A stretch of 64,000 nt of DNA. It comes from Mycolicibacter arupensis (GTDB lineage Bacteria > Actinomycetota > Actinomycetes > Mycobacteriales > Mycobacteriaceae). Shown here in pieces: positions 32,255-41,846 of the stretch. Under the pieces are notes generated by a model, which saw only the letters and a program-made list of their open reading frames with translations, made no database searches and was not told the DNA's origin. How positions within the stretch are numbered: position 1 is the first letter of the stretch; each line of letters begins with the position of its first letter. The translations under genes and the position numbers were made by a program. Where the stretch lies: NCBI RefSeq assembly GCF_002086515.1, contig NZ_MVHH01000008.1, positions 53,487 to 117,486 of the forward strand. The letters are read 5' to 3'.

Positions 32255-33127
32255 CTACTTCTCCATTTTCTCGTTGTAGGCGCTGGTGGAGCGGCCGAGT
32301 GCAGCGACTTCGGCGTCCATCCGCGGCACGATCGTGGCGGCTCCCTTGATCAAGGTGCGTTCCACCGGACGCAGGGTCAGCACCGGCTTGAGCCAGCGGA
32401 ACGCCCCCACCCAACGCGGGCAGTAGACGCGACGGCTGCGGCCTTCGATGCCCTTGACGAAGGCGTCAACGCACTTGTCGACCGAAGTGGTCTTGTTCAA
32501 CGGCCACGGCAGCGTAGCCATCATGTCGTCGAAAGCACCCAGATCGGCCTTGGTGTCGCGAACCAACGGCGTGTCGATCCATCCCATGTGCGCCGAACCG
32601 ACCTCCACCCCCTGATAGGCGACCTCCTGGCGCAGCGCGCTGGCGAAGTGCTCAACTCCGGCCTTGGCCGCGTCGTAGGAGGCCATTCCAGCCAACGGGC
32701 TGAACGCCGCCAGCGAGGACACGACCAGCACATAGCCGCGACGCTCGATGACCGACGGCAGCGCGGCGCGCACGGTGTTGAAGACCCCGATCACGTCGAC
32801 ATCGATCACCCGTTTGAACGTCTCGGGGTCCACATTCAGCACCGACCCGTAGCTGGCGATGCCGGCGTTGGCCACGACGGTGTCGATGCCGCCGAACCGC
32901 TCTGCGGCCTGTGCGGCCACCGCCTGCAGGGCGGCCAGGTCCCGCACGTCGGCGACGGCGGTCAGCGCCCGTTCGCCGAGTTCATCGCCCAGCTTGGTGA
33001 GGGCGGCCTCGTCCAGGTCGGTCACCACCACGCGGGCGCCCTGGGAGTGCAACCGACGTGCCAGCTGCTCGCCGATACCGTGCGCGCCGCCGGTGATGAA
33101 GACGACCTGGGAGTGAATCGAAGACAT
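32255..33127 (-). CDS. Short-chain dehydrogenase/reductase (Rv2129c-like)
   Basis: A 290-residue classical SDR. The cofactor motif is TGGAHGIG near residue 12, followed by VTDLDE (suggesting NAD(H)), then NAG, the catalytic Ser in VVSSLAAF and YDAAK. A roughly 50-residue C-terminal extension (PVLTLRPVERTLIKGAA) may contact the membrane or a partner. The substrate is unknown. It is convergent with the PAC2 gene and 29 bases downstream of mshC on the same strand. Confidence 0.88.
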   Translation of the reverse strand: MSSIHSQVVFITGGAHGIGEQLARRLHSQGARVVVTDLDEAALTKLGDELGERALTAVADVRDLAALQAVAAQAAERFGGIDTVVANAGIASYGSVLNVDPETFKRVIDVDVIGVFNTVRAALPSVIERRGYVLVVSSLAAFSPLAGMASYDAAKAGVEHFASALRQEVAYQGVEVGSAHMGWIDTPLVRDTKADLGAFDDMMATLPWPLNKTTSVDKCVDAFVKGIEGRSRRVYCPRWVGAFRWLKPVLTLRPVERTLIKGAATIVPRMDAEVAALGRSTSAYNEKMEK

Positions 33128-33156
33128 GCGCTCAACCTACCCTCGGTGCGCGTGAA

Positions 33157-34392
33157 TCAGAGCGCCACTCCCAGCAGCGCATCGACTGCGGTGGCCACCA
33201 GCGCCGGCGCGCCGGTGTCGTGGCCGCCGTACTCCAGCGCATCGGTGGTCCAGCCGTCCAGGGCGGCCAGCGCCTTGCCGGTGTCCAGATCGTCGGCGAG
33301 GTAGCGGCGCACCCGGGCGATGACGTCCTCGGCGGACGGTCCCGCGGGCAGGGTGGTCGCGGCCCTCCAGCGGTGCAGGCGCGCGACCGCGTCCTGCAGG
33401 GTCGCGTCGTCCCAGAACCGGTCACTGCGGTAATGCCCGGCCAGCAGGCCCAACCGGATCGCGGCCGGCTCGATCCCCTGTGCGCGCAACTTCGATACGA
33501 GTACCAGGTTGCCGCGGCTCTTGGACATCTTGTGGCCGTCCCAGCCGATCATCCCGGCGTGCACATAGTGCCGGGCGAAGCGGCGCTCCCCGGTGAGGGA
33601 TTCGGCATGTGCGGCGGAGAACTCGTGGTGCGGGAAGACCAGATCGGATCCGCCGCCCTGAATGTCGAGGACGGAGCCCAGCCGGCTCAGCGCGATCGCG
33701 GCGCACTCGACGTGCCAGCCCGGGCGGCCCGCCCCGAACGGCGCCGGCCAGCTGGGTTCACCCGGGCGGGCCGCGCGCCACAGCAGGGCGTCCAGTGGGT
33801 CAGCCTTGCCGTCTCGGTCTGGATCGCCCCCGCGCTCGGCGAACAGCTCGACCATGGTGGCGTGGTCGAATCCGGATTCGTAGCCGAACTGCTCGGTGGC
33901 GTCGGCGCGAAAGTAGATGTCGGGATAGTCGCCGTCCACGGCGTAGGCCGAACCGGCGGCCAGCATCTTCTCCACCACCTCGACCACCTCGGCGATGGCC
34001 TCGGTGGCCGCCACGTAGTCGCGGGGCGGCAGCACCCGCAGCGCGGCCATGTCGGTGCCGAACAGCTCGACCTGACTGGCCGCCAGGGAATCCCACGCCA
34101 CACCGTCACGCTCGGCGCGCTCCAGCAGCGGGTCGTCGACATCGGTGACGTTCTGCACGTAATCGACCCGGTGGCCCGCGTCGAGCCAGAGTCGGTGAAT
34201 CAGATCGAAGGCCAGGTAGGTGGCCGCGTGGCCCAGATGCGTGGCGTCATAAGGCGTGATGCCGCAGACGTACATGCGAGCCGTCGGGCCCGGCGACACC
34301 GGGCGCACCTGGCGGTCGGCGGTGTCATAGAGGCGCAGTGCCGGGCCGTGCCCGGGCAGAACCGGAACGGCCGGCGCGGACCACGATTGCAT
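33157..34392 (-). CDS. mshC: Cysteine:glucosaminyl-inositol ligase
   Basis: MshC ligates cysteine to GlcN-Ins in mycothiol biosynthesis and is diagnostic of actinobacteria. The 411-residue protein from ATG 34392 (MQSWSAP) has the cysteinyl-tRNA-synthetase fold: [19 protein letters not shown] (HIGH region and zinc Cys), [10 protein letters not shown] with the second zinc Cys, DLVFPHHE and [10 protein letters not shown] (KMSKS loop). It lacks the tRNA anticodon-binding domain, separating it from CysS. A GTG two codons upstream is possible. It lies 24 bases downstream of cysQ. Confidence 0.96.
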   Translation of the reverse strand: MQSWSAPAVPVLPGHGPALRLYDTADRQVRPVSPGPTARMYVCGITPYDATHLGHAATYLAFDLIHRLWLDAGHRVDYVQNVTDVDDPLLERAERDGVAWDSLAASQVELFGTDMAALRVLPPRDYVAATEAIAEVVEVVEKMLAAGSAYAVDGDYPDIYFRADATEQFGYESGFDHATMVELFAERGGDPDRDGKADPLDALLWRAARPGEPSWPAPFGAGRPGWHVECAAIALSRLGSVLDIQGGGSDLVFPHHEFSAAHAESLTGERRFARHYVHAGMIGWDGHKMSKSRGNLVLVSKLRAQGIEPAAIRLGLLAGHYRSDRFWDDATLQDAVARLHRWRAATTLPAGPSAEDVIARVRRYLADDLDTGKALAALDGWTTDALEYGGHDTGAPALVATAVDALLGVAL

Positions 34393-34416
34393 GCCCACGA
34401 CTTTAGGGCCCCTCCG

Positions 34417-35202
34417 CTACAGCACGGTCCGCCGCATGGCGTCCAGCAGGATGGGCGCCACGTCGGGCCGACACATCAGCAGGTCGGGCAGGTAAGGATC
34501 GGGCCGGTTGTAGCGCAGCGGCGAGCCGTCGATGCGCGAGGCGTGCAGACCCGCCGCCAGCACCACACCGGCCGGGGCGGCCGAATCCCACTCCCATTGA
34601 CCACCGGCGTGCAGGTAGGCGTCCACGTCGCCGCGCACCACGGCCATGGCCTTGGCACCCGCCGATCCCATCAGAACCGGCTCCACCGGCAAGACCTCCC
34701 GGATGAGCCGCACCACCGACGGCATCCGGGACGCGCTGACCGCCACCCGAATGGGTTGGGGCACCCCGGTCGACATGACCGGCGGGGTCACCGTGTCGGT
34801 GCGGAAGACGACGTTGCTGCGGTTGCCGTAGGCCGGCAGGGACACCGCGGCATCGGTGATGGCGCCGAAGCCGTCGGCGCCCTGACGCTGCCACAGTGCG
34901 ATGTGCACCGCCCAGTCGTCGCGTCCGGGGGTGGTGAATTCGCGGGTGCCGTCCAGCGGGTCGACGATCCACACCCGGTCGGAGTGCAGCCGGGCCAGCG
35001 TGTCCGGTGATTCCTCGCTGAGCACGGCGTCTCCGGGGCGTTCGTCGCGCAGCCGGCGGATGATCAGCTGGTTTGCCCGACCGTCGCCGGTGTCGCCGAG
35101 GTGCCAGGGCTGGGCGAATCCCACCTGGTCACGCACCGCCAGCAAGAGCTTTCCGGCGTCGACTGCCAGTTCGGCGGCCAGCGCCGCGTCAGTCAGCGTC
35201 AC
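34417..35202 (-). CDS. cysQ: 3'-phosphoadenosine-5'-phosphate phosphatase CysQ
   Basis: CysQ removes the 3'-phosphate from PAP (and fructose-1,6-bisphosphate or inositol phosphates in mycobacteria), controlling sulfate assimilation. The protein is 261 residues from GTG 35202. Li-sensitive phosphatase motifs are present: [19 protein letters not shown] (metal-binding DP-D) and [14 protein letters not shown] (WD-SAA). It belongs to a conserved group with mshC, linking sulfur metabolism to mycothiol. The longer open frame upstream runs through palindromic repeat DNA and is not coding. Confidence 0.93.
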   Translation of the reverse strand: MTLTDAALAAELAVDAGKLLLAVRDQVGFAQPWHLGDTGDGRANQLIIRRLRDERPGDAVLSEESPDTLARLHSDRVWIVDPLDGTREFTTPGRDDWAVHIALWQRQGADGFGAITDAAVSLPAYGNRSNVVFRTDTVTPPVMSTGVPQPIRVAVSASRMPSVVRLIREVLPVEPVLMGSAGAKAMAVVRGDVDAYLHAGGQWEWDSAAPAGVVLAAGLHASRIDGSPLRYNRPDPYLPDLLMCRPDVAPILLDAMRRTVL

Positions 35203-35239
35203 GCTTGGCAGTATTCCCGACGCGAGGCGGCGCTGGTTT

Positions 35240-35300
35240 CGCGAGTGTGCGCTTTGGTGGTCGGTGAGCCGATTGCGCCACCGAAAACGCACACTCGGCG
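35240..35300. repeat. 61-bp palindrome related to the 62-bp repeats, copy D
   Basis: Arms at about 35240-35260 and 35278-35300, sharing the CGCGAGTGTGCG-type end with the 62-bp elements but with a different centre (TTTGGTGG ... CCACCGAAAA). It lies upstream of cysQ and downstream of the start-side of the SCO1664-type gene. It may be a diverged member or a separate family of similar design. Confidence 0.55.
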
Positions 35301-35320
35301 GCTGTTTGGCGCGGCGTATC

Positions 35321-36142
35321 TCAGAAGGCCGGCCAGGGTATCGGTCGGTGACGGTTCGGGGCCGGCATCACCGGGTGCTCCAGCAGGTCGGTGACCCGTC
35401 GGTGCAGCGCGGTGATCTCCTCGGCGGTCAGATGTGGTTGAAGGACAGCCGACAGCGGCCCGTCCAGCGCGGTCAGCAGCCGCGACAGGGCCGGCAGCGC
35501 GTCGTCATCGAGGCCGGCCAGCGGCCTGCCCGCCCACCCCCACAGCACGGTGCGCAATTTGTCCTGGGTGTGCAGGCTGACGCCGTGGTCGACGCCGTAG
35601 ACGTGGCCGTCGACACCGCACAGCACGTGACCGCCCTTGCGGTCGGCGTTGTTGATCACCACGTCGAAGACGGCCAGCCGGCGCAGCCGAGCGTCGTCGG
35701 CGTGCACCAGGGTGACCGGTTCGCCGGTGTGTCCGTAGGCCTGCAGCACCGGCAGGTAGCCGGCAGGAATGTGATCAGCGGGAACGATGTCGACCAGCTC
35801 CGGGTCCGGTGACGCCTCGTCGGCGTCGTCCTGGGGCTGATCGATCCACCGCTGGACCATGCCGGGACCGGCTGGACCGTCGCGAATAATGGTGTAGGGA
35901 ACCAGGTTCCAGCCCAACTCCACCGATATCAGGTGCGCGGCGAGTTCGCGGCCGGCCAGCGTGCCGTCGGGGAAATCCCAGAGCGGCTGTTCGCCGGAGA
36001 CCGGCTTGTAGACGCAGTGCACACGGTGCTCCCCCAGCGTCGCCTCGCAAAGGAAGGTGGCGTTGCTCGCCGAGCGGATGCGGCCCAGAATCTCCAGCTC
36101 CCCGGAGTGCAACGCCTCCCGGTCGTCAGATGTCGGACGCAT
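35321..36142 (-). CDS. SCO1664-family kinase-fold protein (Rv2133c-like)
   Basis: A 273-residue protein from ATG 36142. It carries phosphatidylinositol-kinase/HipA-like features: [17 protein letters not shown] with the nucleotide-binding lysine, [17 protein letters not shown] (catalytic-loop Asp and Asn) and [11 protein letters not shown] (metal-binding D). A kinase or nucleotidyl-transfer activity is therefore likely, but the substrate is unknown. Its start overlaps the 3' end of the DUF3090 gene by 17 bases. The group SCO1664-DUF3090-histidine phosphatase is conserved in actinobacteria next to mshC/cysQ. Confidence 0.85.
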   Translation of the reverse strand: MRPTSDDREALHSGELEILGRIRSASNATFLCEATLGEHRVHCVYKPVSGEQPLWDFPDGTLAGRELAAHLISVELGWNLVPYTIIRDGPAGPGMVQRWIDQPQDDADEASPDPELVDIVPADHIPAGYLPVLQAYGHTGEPVTLVHADDARLRRLAVFDVVINNADRKGGHVLCGVDGHVYGVDHGVSLHTQDKLRTVLWGWAGRPLAGLDDDALPALSRLLTALDGPLSAVLQPHLTAEEITALHRRVTDLLEHPVMPAPNRHRPIPWPAF

Positions 36143-36719
36143 CGGGCTCGTCGTCGGGCCCGAAAGCGCCCCGGCGATAGCCGTTGGTGCGCACACACAT
36201 GTGGCCGGCCGGGTCCAGCGGCTCCTCGCACAGCGGGCACGGCGGGCGGCCCGCGGAGATCACTCGATTCGAGCGGGTGGCGAACTGGCGCGCGGACTCC
36301 GGCGTGAGGAACACCCGCACCGCGTCCGGCCCCTCCTCGGTGTCGTCGAGCACCACCGAGGCATCGAACTCGGCATCGCTGACAGCGAGCAGCTCGACCA
36401 CCACCGCCTGCGCCTCCGAATCCCAGCCCAACCCCATGGTGCCGACCCGGAACTCCGCGTCCACGGGGGTGACCAGCGGGTTCAGATCGTCGATCTCGGT
36501 GGGCTCGGGCGGCACGGGGGTGCCGAACCGACGGTTGACCTCCAGCAGCAACGCGCCGATCCGTTCGGCCAGCACCGCGACCTGCTGCTTTTCCAGCATC
36601 ACCGAGACCACCCGCTCGGCGTGAACCGCCTGCAGGTAGAAAGTGCGGTTTCCGGGCTGGCCGACAGTCCCGGCCACGAAGCGGTCGGGAGTGCGGAAGA
36701 CGTGAATTGCTCGAGACAT
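36126..36719 (-). CDS. DUF3090 family protein (Rv2134c-like)
   Basis: A 197-residue protein from ATG 36719 (MSRAIHVFRTPDRFVAGTVG). Near the C-terminus CPLCEEPLDPAGHMC with a following RTNGY is a small zinc-ribbon-like segment. The family has no known function. It overlaps the SCO1664-type gene downstream and follows the histidine phosphatase gene by 51 bases, so the three are probably co-expressed. Confidence 0.88.
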   Translation of the reverse strand: MSRAIHVFRTPDRFVAGTVGQPGNRTFYLQAVHAERVVSVMLEKQQVAVLAERIGALLLEVNRRFGTPVPPEPTEIDDLNPLVTPVDAEFRVGTMGLGWDSEAQAVVVELLAVSDAEFDASVVLDDTEEGPDAVRVFLTPESARQFATRSNRVISAGRPPCPLCEEPLDPAGHMCVRTNGYRRGAFGPDDEPDASDI

Positions 36720-36770
36720 GGCAACTCCAAAATACCGGCAGTCCGGTTGTTCACCGGCATCTGGCATCGG

Positions 36771-37457
36771 CTAGGTGGTCGACCCGCCGACCACGGCGTC
36801 GCTTTCACCGCCGGTATGGGCCGGTGAACTCTTCACCGCGGCGGCCAAGGACGCGCCTGTGTGATTGAGGTGGATGACGAACGGACGCAACGGGGTGTAG
36901 CGGATCACGCTGGCCGACGCGGGGTCGGCGGTGATCCGCTGAAAACCGTCCAGATGCACGCCCAGCGCGTCGGCGATGACGGCCTTGATCACGTCGCCGT
37001 GCGTGCACGCCACCCACAGCACGTCGGCGCCGTGCTGGTCGGCCAACTGCCGGTCGTGGTCGCGCACGGCGGCGACGGCGCGGGCCTGCACCTGCGCCAG
37101 CCCTTCGCCCTCGGGGAAGATCGCCGCGCTGGGCTGGGCCTGCACCACCCGCCACAGCGGTTCAGCGGTCAGCTCGCTGATCTTGCGACCGGTCCAGGTG
37201 CCGTAGTCGACCTCGACCAGCCGCTCGTCGACGAGCGGCTCCAGCCCGAGTCCCTCCGACAGCGGTTCGAGGGTGCGCCGGCAGCGCAGCAGAGGTGAGC
37301 GCACCACCGCCTTGATGGGCAGGCCGTCGAGCCGGCCGACGAGCTGCGCGGCCTGCTCACGGCCCAAGTCGTCGAGGTCCACGCCTTCGGTGCGCCCGGC
37401 CAGCACCCCGGAGGTGTTGGAGGTGGATCGGCCGTGCCGCACCAAGATGACGGTCAT
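36771..37457 (-). CDS. Histidine phosphatase family protein (MSMEG_4193/Rv2135c-like)
   Basis: A 228-residue phosphoglycerate-mutase-superfamily phosphatase. The phospho-accepting His is in [10 protein letters not shown] (His 8), the second Arg in [10 protein letters not shown], the Glu in [10 protein letters not shown] and the second catalytic His in [11 protein letters not shown]. Its true substrate is unknown. Its start overlaps the uppP stop by ATGA, giving the order uppP, phosphatase, DUF3090, SCO1664. Confidence 0.88.
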   Translation of the reverse strand: MTVILVRHGRSTSNTSGVLAGRTEGVDLDDLGREQAAQLVGRLDGLPIKAVVRSPLLRCRRTLEPLSEGLGLEPLVDERLVEVDYGTWTGRKISELTAEPLWRVVQAQPSAAIFPEGEGLAQVQARAVAAVRDHDRQLADQHGADVLWVACTHGDVIKAVIADALGVHLDGFQRITADPASASVIRYTPLRPFVIHLNHTGASLAAAVKSSPAHTGGESDAVVGGSTT

Positions 37458-38308
37458 GACGTGGCCGCCAATGCCCCGGTGGCCAGCAGGACCAGGATCG
37501 TGGTGCCCGCGACGATCCGGTAGACGACAAACCAGTACATGCTGTGCGTCAGCAGGAACTTGAGGAACCAGGCGATGGCCGCCCAGCCCACCACGAAGGC
37601 GATCACCGTGGCCACCAGCAGCTGCGGCCCCGATGCGCTCATTCCGGCGCCTTCGGGGTGAAACGCGTCGGGCAGGGAGAACAGCCCGGAGGCGAAGACC
37701 GCCGGGATGGCCAGCAGGAACCCGAATCGGGCGGCCAGTTCACGGTCCAGGCCGGCGAACAGCCCGGCGCTGATGGTGGCCCCGGACCGCGACACCCCGG
37801 GCACCAGCGCCAGGGTCTGCGCCGAGCCCACCAGCACCGCGTCGCGCCAGGTCAGGTCCTTGGCCTGCCGCCTCTGCCGGCCGAAGTACTCGGCCGCCGC
37901 GATCACCAGCGAGAACACCACCAGGGCGGTGGCCACCACCCACAGGTTGCGGACCCCGGAACGGATCAGGTCCTTGAAGACCAGCCCCAGCACGCAGATC
38001 GGGATGGTGCCGATGATGACGTACCAGCCCATCCGGTAATCGGTCTGACGCTCGGCCGGAAGCGGGGTCTTGGCCAGCGCCGACGCGACGCCGGACAGCC
38101 AGGCGGTGGCGATGCGGGCGATGTCTTTGGCGAAGTAGACGAGCACGGCGAGCTCGGTGCCCAGTTGGGTGACCGCGGTGAACGAGGCACCGGCGTCACC
38201 GTCGAAGAACAGTCGCGACACCAGCGCCAGATGCCCCGAGGAGGAGACCGGCAGAAATTCGGTGAGCCCCTGGACAATCGCCAGGACAATGACCTGCGAC
38301 CACGACAT
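37454..38308 (-). CDS. uppP: Undecaprenyl-diphosphatase (BacA/UppP)
   Basis: UppP dephosphorylates undecaprenyl (in mycobacteria decaprenyl) diphosphate, recycling the lipid carrier for peptidoglycan and arabinogalactan synthesis. The 284-residue membrane protein from ATG 38308 ([20 protein letters not shown]), behind a GGAG site, has seven to eight hydrophobic segments. Family motifs are [15 protein letters not shown] and the [14 protein letters not shown] loop. A start seven codons upstream is possible but the M. tuberculosis protein begins at MSW. Confidence 0.95.
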   Translation of the reverse strand: MSWSQVIVLAIVQGLTEFLPVSSSGHLALVSRLFFDGDAGASFTAVTQLGTELAVLVYFAKDIARIATAWLSGVASALAKTPLPAERQTDYRMGWYVIIGTIPICVLGLVFKDLIRSGVRNLWVVATALVVFSLVIAAAEYFGRQRRQAKDLTWRDAVLVGSAQTLALVPGVSRSGATISAGLFAGLDRELAARFGFLLAIPAVFASGLFSLPDAFHPEGAGMSASGPQLLVATVIAFVVGWAAIAWFLKFLLTHSMYWFVVYRIVAGTTILVLLATGALAATS

Positions 38309-38353
38309 CACCGTCTCCACTACCGACACGACGATGACCGTACCGGGCGAAGG

Positions 38354-38647
38354 TCAGCGGATCAGACCGGACACCACGTCGCGCACGGCCGCCGTCAGAC
38401 TGCGCTCGTCGGCGATATCGATCTCGAACAGGTGCCGGCTCGCGCTGGCCACCACGTCCTCGTCCTGCGGGACCAGGCCGACCAGCCGGGGCCGATAGAT
38501 GTCGACCACGAGCTTGTGCTGGTGGGTGTGGAAGGAGAAACTGCGGCCGTCGCCGACCTCACCGAAGCCGCTGGCGAAGGCCCCGGTCCAGATCTCCTCA
38601 ATGCGGAACTCCGAACAAGCCAGCTGCCAGTCATCGACCACAGTCAT
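38354..38647 (-). CDS. Small conserved hypothetical protein (Rv2137c-like)
   Basis: A 97-residue protein read from ATG 38647 (MTVVDDWQLACSEFRIEEIW); an in-frame ATG at 38692 would add 15 residues of unlikely character. FGEVGDGRSFSFHTHQHKLVVDIYRPRLVGLVPQ suggests a small beta-rich fold. I do not recognise a function. By position, 45 bases upstream of uppP, it corresponds to Rv2137c. Confidence 0.7.
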   Translation of the reverse strand: MTVVDDWQLACSEFRIEEIWTGAFASGFGEVGDGRSFSFHTHQHKLVVDIYRPRLVGLVPQDEDVVASASRHLFEIDIADERSLTAAVRDVVSGLIR

Positions 38648-38779
38648 GTGCGCGAGGTTACACCTAAGCCAACTTATAGTTCCATCAGACATGCGAAGTT
38701 CGCCTGCCAGCCATCCTTAGAATCGGTGGTCGCCCCCCGAACCGCCCACCCACCCGTGACGAGCTGGAAGAGCTGCCCC

Positions 38780-39823
38780 GTGCTGATGCGCTTCACCCGC
38801 CGGCCCCGCCGGCTGTTCCAAGGCCCGATGTTGGCGCTGTTGTTGCTGCTCACAGCGTGCTCATCCAATCCCATCACCGCGCCGCCGCCCACGATCGCAC
38901 CCGCGCAGCCCGCGGTCTCCCCCGCCACCTCCGCGCGGCCAGCCGGCACGGTGCGACCCCTGGCCGGTCAGGCGACGGCGGCGGCGTTCGACGCCGCCAC
39001 CGGACAGCTGGCGGTGCTGGTGCCCGGACCGGACCCGCAGGCACCCGCCACGGTCGCACTGGTGGGCGGCTCAGCCAAGCAGCCCGCGGTGGCGGCGCTG
39101 CCGGGGCCGGCGAGCGCGTTGGCCGGCGATGGCGGCGGCCACGCCTACCTGTCCAGCCGCGGCGGCTATTTCAGCCTTGACCTGGCCACCCGCGGGATCA
39201 CCCGGGTGGATGTCGAGGATGCCGCCGGCGTCGACTTCACCGCGATCGGGCGGCGCGCGGACGGCGTCCTGGTCTTGGGCAGCGCCGACGGCGCGGTCTA
39301 CACCCTGGCGTCCGACGGCAGGCACGTCGGCGAGCGGGCGAAGATCTTCGCCCGCGTCGACCAGATCGTGACGCAGGGCGATGTCGCGGTGGTGCTGGAC
39401 CGCGGCCAGACCTCGGTGACGACGATCGGTACCGACGGCAAACCGCAGTACGCGCTGCGCGCGGGTCAGGGCGCCACCACCCTGGCCGCCGATCCGCACG
39501 GGCCGGTGCTGGCCGCCGATCCCCGCGGTGGCCGGCTGCTGGTCTACGGCGTGGACCCGCTGATGCTGCACCAGGATTACCCGGTGCCGAACGCGCCGTA
39601 TGGCCTGGCCGGGGCGGGCGGGTTCGCGTGGGTGTCACAGACCGGAACGAACGTCGTGGTCGGCTACGATCTGACCACCGGTATCCCCGTGGAGAAGGTT
39701 CGCTATCCGACCGTGCAGCAGCCCAATACCCTGGCCCTAGACGAGAAGTCAGACACCTTGTACGTGGTGTCCGGCTCGGGCGACGGGGTGCAGGTGATCG
39801 AGCACGCGGCGAGGCCACGTTGA
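38780..39823 (+). CDS. lppL: Lipoprotein LppL, beta-propeller-like
   Basis: A 347-residue exported lipoprotein. The signal peptide ends in the lipobox LTAC (LLLLLTACSS). After a Pro/Ala-rich linker there are repeated blades such as ALAGDGGGHAYLSSRGGYF and DEKSDTLYVVSGSGDGVQVIE, suggesting an extracytoplasmic beta-propeller. The start is GTG 38780 behind GGAAG; ATG 38786 is an alternative. The frame stays open far upstream across uppP, but this is an antisense shadow. It overlaps the next gene at TTGA. Confidence 0.85.
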   Translation: MLMRFTRRPRRLFQGPMLALLLLLTACSSNPITAPPPTIAPAQPAVSPATSARPAGTVRPLAGQATAAAFDAATGQLAVLVPGPDPQAPATVALVGGSAKQPAVAALPGPASALAGDGGGHAYLSSRGGYFSLDLATRGITRVDVEDAAGVDFTAIGRRADGVLVLGSADGAVYTLASDGRHVGERAKIFARVDQIVTQGDVAVVLDRGQTSVTTIGTDGKPQYALRAGQGATTLAADPHGPVLAADPRGGRLLVYGVDPLMLHQDYPVPNAPYGLAGAGGFAWVSQTGTNVVVGYDLTTGIPVEKVRYPTVQQPNTLALDEKSDTLYVVSGSGDGVQVIEHAARPR

Positions 39824-40086
39824 CCGCCCTGCGTCCGCTCCGGTTGCCGGCGGGTTGGGAGGCCGGGCTCTCCGATGACTACGAGTGGATCCCGCTGCGC
39901 CTGCCGCCGGAGGTCACCCGCCTCGGGGCGTCCACCCGATTGTCCATCGAAGCCGAATACCGAGGTTGGGAGCTGACCCGAGTGCGGTTGTACACCGACG
40001 GAAGCAGGCGAGTGCTACTGCGCCGCAAGAAAACTGCCGTGACTGCGGCCAGCGACAACCGCTGCGTCGATCAGCCGGGACTGTAG
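39820..40086 (+). CDS. Small actinobacterial protein between lppL and pyrD (DUF5703-like)
   Basis: An 88-residue protein probably starting at TTG 39820, which overlaps the lppL stop (TTGA), so translation may be coupled. [54 protein letters not shown] (in parts) is a compact beta-rich sequence like the DUF5703 proteins found beside pyrD in actinobacteria. It is followed by pyrD after 4 bases. Function unknown; the family name is from memory. Confidence 0.68.
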   Translation: MTALRPLRLPAGWEAGLSDDYEWIPLRLPPEVTRLGASTRLSIEAEYRGWELTRVRLYTDGSRRVLLRRKKTAVTAASDNRCVDQPGL

Positions 40087-40090
40087 CGCC

Positions 40091-41158
40091 GTGGGCCTCT
40101 ACAGCGCGCTGCGCCGCGCCATGTTCCTGGTGCCGCCGGAACGCATCCACACCGTCGCGTTCTCCGCGTTGCGCGGCGCCACCGCTGCACCCCCGACGCG
40201 CCGGGCGCTGCGACGCCGACTCGCGCCGCACGATCCGATCCTGGCCAGCACCGTGTTCGGGCTGCACTTTCCCGGCCCGCTCGGCCTGGCCGCCGGATTC
40301 GACAAAGACGGTGTCGGATTAAAGGCTTGGGGTGCATTGGGTTTCGGCTACGCCGAGGTGGGCACCGTGACGGCGGTGGCGCAACCGGGTAACCCCGCGC
40401 CGCGACTGTTCCGGCTGCCGCAGGACCGCGCCCTGCTCAACCGGATGGGGTTCAACAACCATGGGGCGGCCGCGCTGGCGGCACAGCTGGCACGGCATGA
40501 GCCCGAGGTGCCGATCGGGGTCAACATCGGCAAGACCAAGGTGACTGCGCCCGAGGACGCGGTGCGCGATTACCGCACCAGTGCCCGCCTGCTGGCTCCA
40601 CTGGCCGCCTACGTGGTGGTCAATGTCAGCTCACCCAACACCCCGGGGCTGCGTGATCTGCAGGCCATCGAATCCCTGCGGCCCATTCTGGCCGCGGTGC
40701 GCGCCGAGACCACCAAGCCGGTGCTGGTGAAGATCGCGCCGGACCTGGCCGACACCGACGTCGATGCGATCGCCGACTTGTGCGTGGAGCTGGACTTGGC
40801 CGGCATCGTGGCCACCAACACCACCATTTCGCGTGACGGGCTGGCCACCCCCGGGGTGGCCGAGCTGGGGCCCGGCGGTATCTCCGGACCACCGGTTGCT
40901 CGGCGGGCCCTGGAGGTGCTGCGGCGGCTGTATGCCCGGGTGGGCGATCGGCTGGTGCTGATCAGTGTGGGCGGGATCGAGACCGCCGACGACGCCTGGG
41001 AGCGCATCACCGCCGGCGCCTCGCTGCTGCAGGGCTACACCGGCTTCATCTACGGCGGCGGCCTGTGGGCCCGCGACATCCACGACGGCCTGGCGCAGCG
41101 GTTGCGGGCCGAAGGATTTGGGTCGCTGGCCGAGGCGATCGGGTGCGCCGCGCGCTAA
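40091..41158 (+). CDS. pyrD: Dihydroorotate dehydrogenase, class 2 (quinone)
   Basis: PyrD oxidises dihydroorotate to orotate in pyrimidine synthesis, passing electrons to the quinone pool. The 355-residue protein from GTG 40091 has the class 2 N-terminal membrane-associating helices ([19 protein letters not shown]), then an FMN TIM barrel with [13 protein letters not shown], the catalytic Ser in [10 protein letters not shown] and the [17 protein letters not shown]-phosphate site. Copy C of the 62-bp repeat follows its stop. Confidence 0.96.
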   Translation: MGLYSALRRAMFLVPPERIHTVAFSALRGATAAPPTRRALRRRLAPHDPILASTVFGLHFPGPLGLAAGFDKDGVGLKAWGALGFGYAEVGTVTAVAQPGNPAPRLFRLPQDRALLNRMGFNNHGAAALAAQLARHEPEVPIGVNIGKTKVTAPEDAVRDYRTSARLLAPLAAYVVVNVSSPNTPGLRDLQAIESLRPILAAVRAETTKPVLVKIAPDLADTDVDAIADLCVELDLAGIVATNTTISRDGLATPGVAELGPGGISGPPVARRALEVLRRLYARVGDRLVLISVGGIETADDAWERITAGASLLQGYTGFIYGGGLWARDIHDGLAQRLRAEGFGSLAEAIGCAAR

Positions 41159-41211
41159 ACGCGCCCCCTCCCTTCCGCGCGCCCCTCCTCTCCGCGAGCC
41201 CCTCCCCTCCG

Positions 41212-41273
41212 CGCGAGCGCGCATGTTTGTACGCGACTCGCCGATCGCGGCCGTACAAACATGCACGCTCGCG
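41212..41273 (+). repeat. 62-bp palindromic dispersed repeat, copy C
   Basis: A 62-base palindrome with arms 41212-41232 and 41253-41273 that pair at 20 of 21 positions. The outer arms match copies A and B (CGCGAGCGCGCATGTTTGTAC here); the centre differs. It is preceded by a pyrimidine-rich run at about 41163-41211, as copy A is. It lies in the convergent gap between pyrD and the PEBP gene. Confidence 0.88.
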
Positions 41274-41295
41274 GGAAGATGGGGCTGGTTCTGGG

Positions 41296-41826
41296 CTAGT
41301 TCTGCTCGTAGGTCCCAACGATCACCGCGCGGGCGATCGCGTGCATGAACAGGTTGAAGCCCAGGTATGCCGGGCTGGCGTCCTCGGCCAGCTCTAGCTT
41401 CTCCACGTCCACGGCGTGCACCGCGACGTAGTACCGGTGCGCGCCATGCCCGGCCGGCGGCGCGGCACCCACGTAGCGGCGCATCCCGGCGTCGTTGACC
41501 AGGGTCAGCGCGTCACCGGGCAACAGGCTGCCGTCACCGACACCCTCGGGCAGTTCAGTGCAGGTGACCGGCAGGTTGGCCACCGCCCAGTGCCAGAAGC
41601 CCGACGCGGTGGGTGCGTCGGGGTCGTAAATGGTGACCGCGAAGCTGCGGGTCTCCTCGGGAAAGCCCGACCAGCTCAGCTGCGGACTGGCGTCTTCACC
41701 ACCGGCGCCCATGATTCCGCTGACCTGAGCCTTGCTCAGCGGTTGCCCGTCCGTCAGCGACGTCGAGGTGAGGGTGAACGTCGGCAGCTTGGGCAGCGCG
41801 GCGTAGGGGTCGGGGGCAGAGCTCAT
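41296..41826 (-). CDS. PEBP/YbhB family protein (TB18.6, Rv2140c-like)
   Basis: A 176-residue phosphatidylethanolamine-binding-like protein from ATG 41826 behind a GAGAGGA site. Family motifs are [30 protein letters not shown] (in parts: the DPDAPT ligand loop and the HW pair) and [15 protein letters not shown]. Cytoplasmic, no signal peptide. The ligand is unknown; a mycobacterial homologue is a known abundant antigen. It is 20 bases downstream of the M20 peptidase gene on the same strand. Confidence 0.92.
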   Translation of the reverse strand: MSSAPDPYAALPKLPTFTLTSTSLTDGQPLSKAQVSGIMGAGGEDASPQLSWSGFPEETRSFAVTIYDPDAPTASGFWHWAVANLPVTCTELPEGVGDGSLLPGDALTLVNDAGMRRYVGAAPPAGHGAHRYYVAVHAVDVEKLELAEDASPAYLGFNLFMHAIARAVIVGTYEQN

Positions 41827-41846
41827 GTGTGGTCCTCTCGTTGTGG

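Noticed and set aside
38653..38672. An IdeR-like iron box upstream of lppL / the Rv2137c-like gene
   Set aside because: AGGTTACACCT has AGGT/ACCT arms but does not fit the 19-base IdeR consensus, and neither flanking gene has an iron-related role.
37544..38779. The upstream extension of the lppL frame across uppP
   Set aside because: The real lppL start must lie just before its signal peptide and lipobox; the extension is antisense to uppP.
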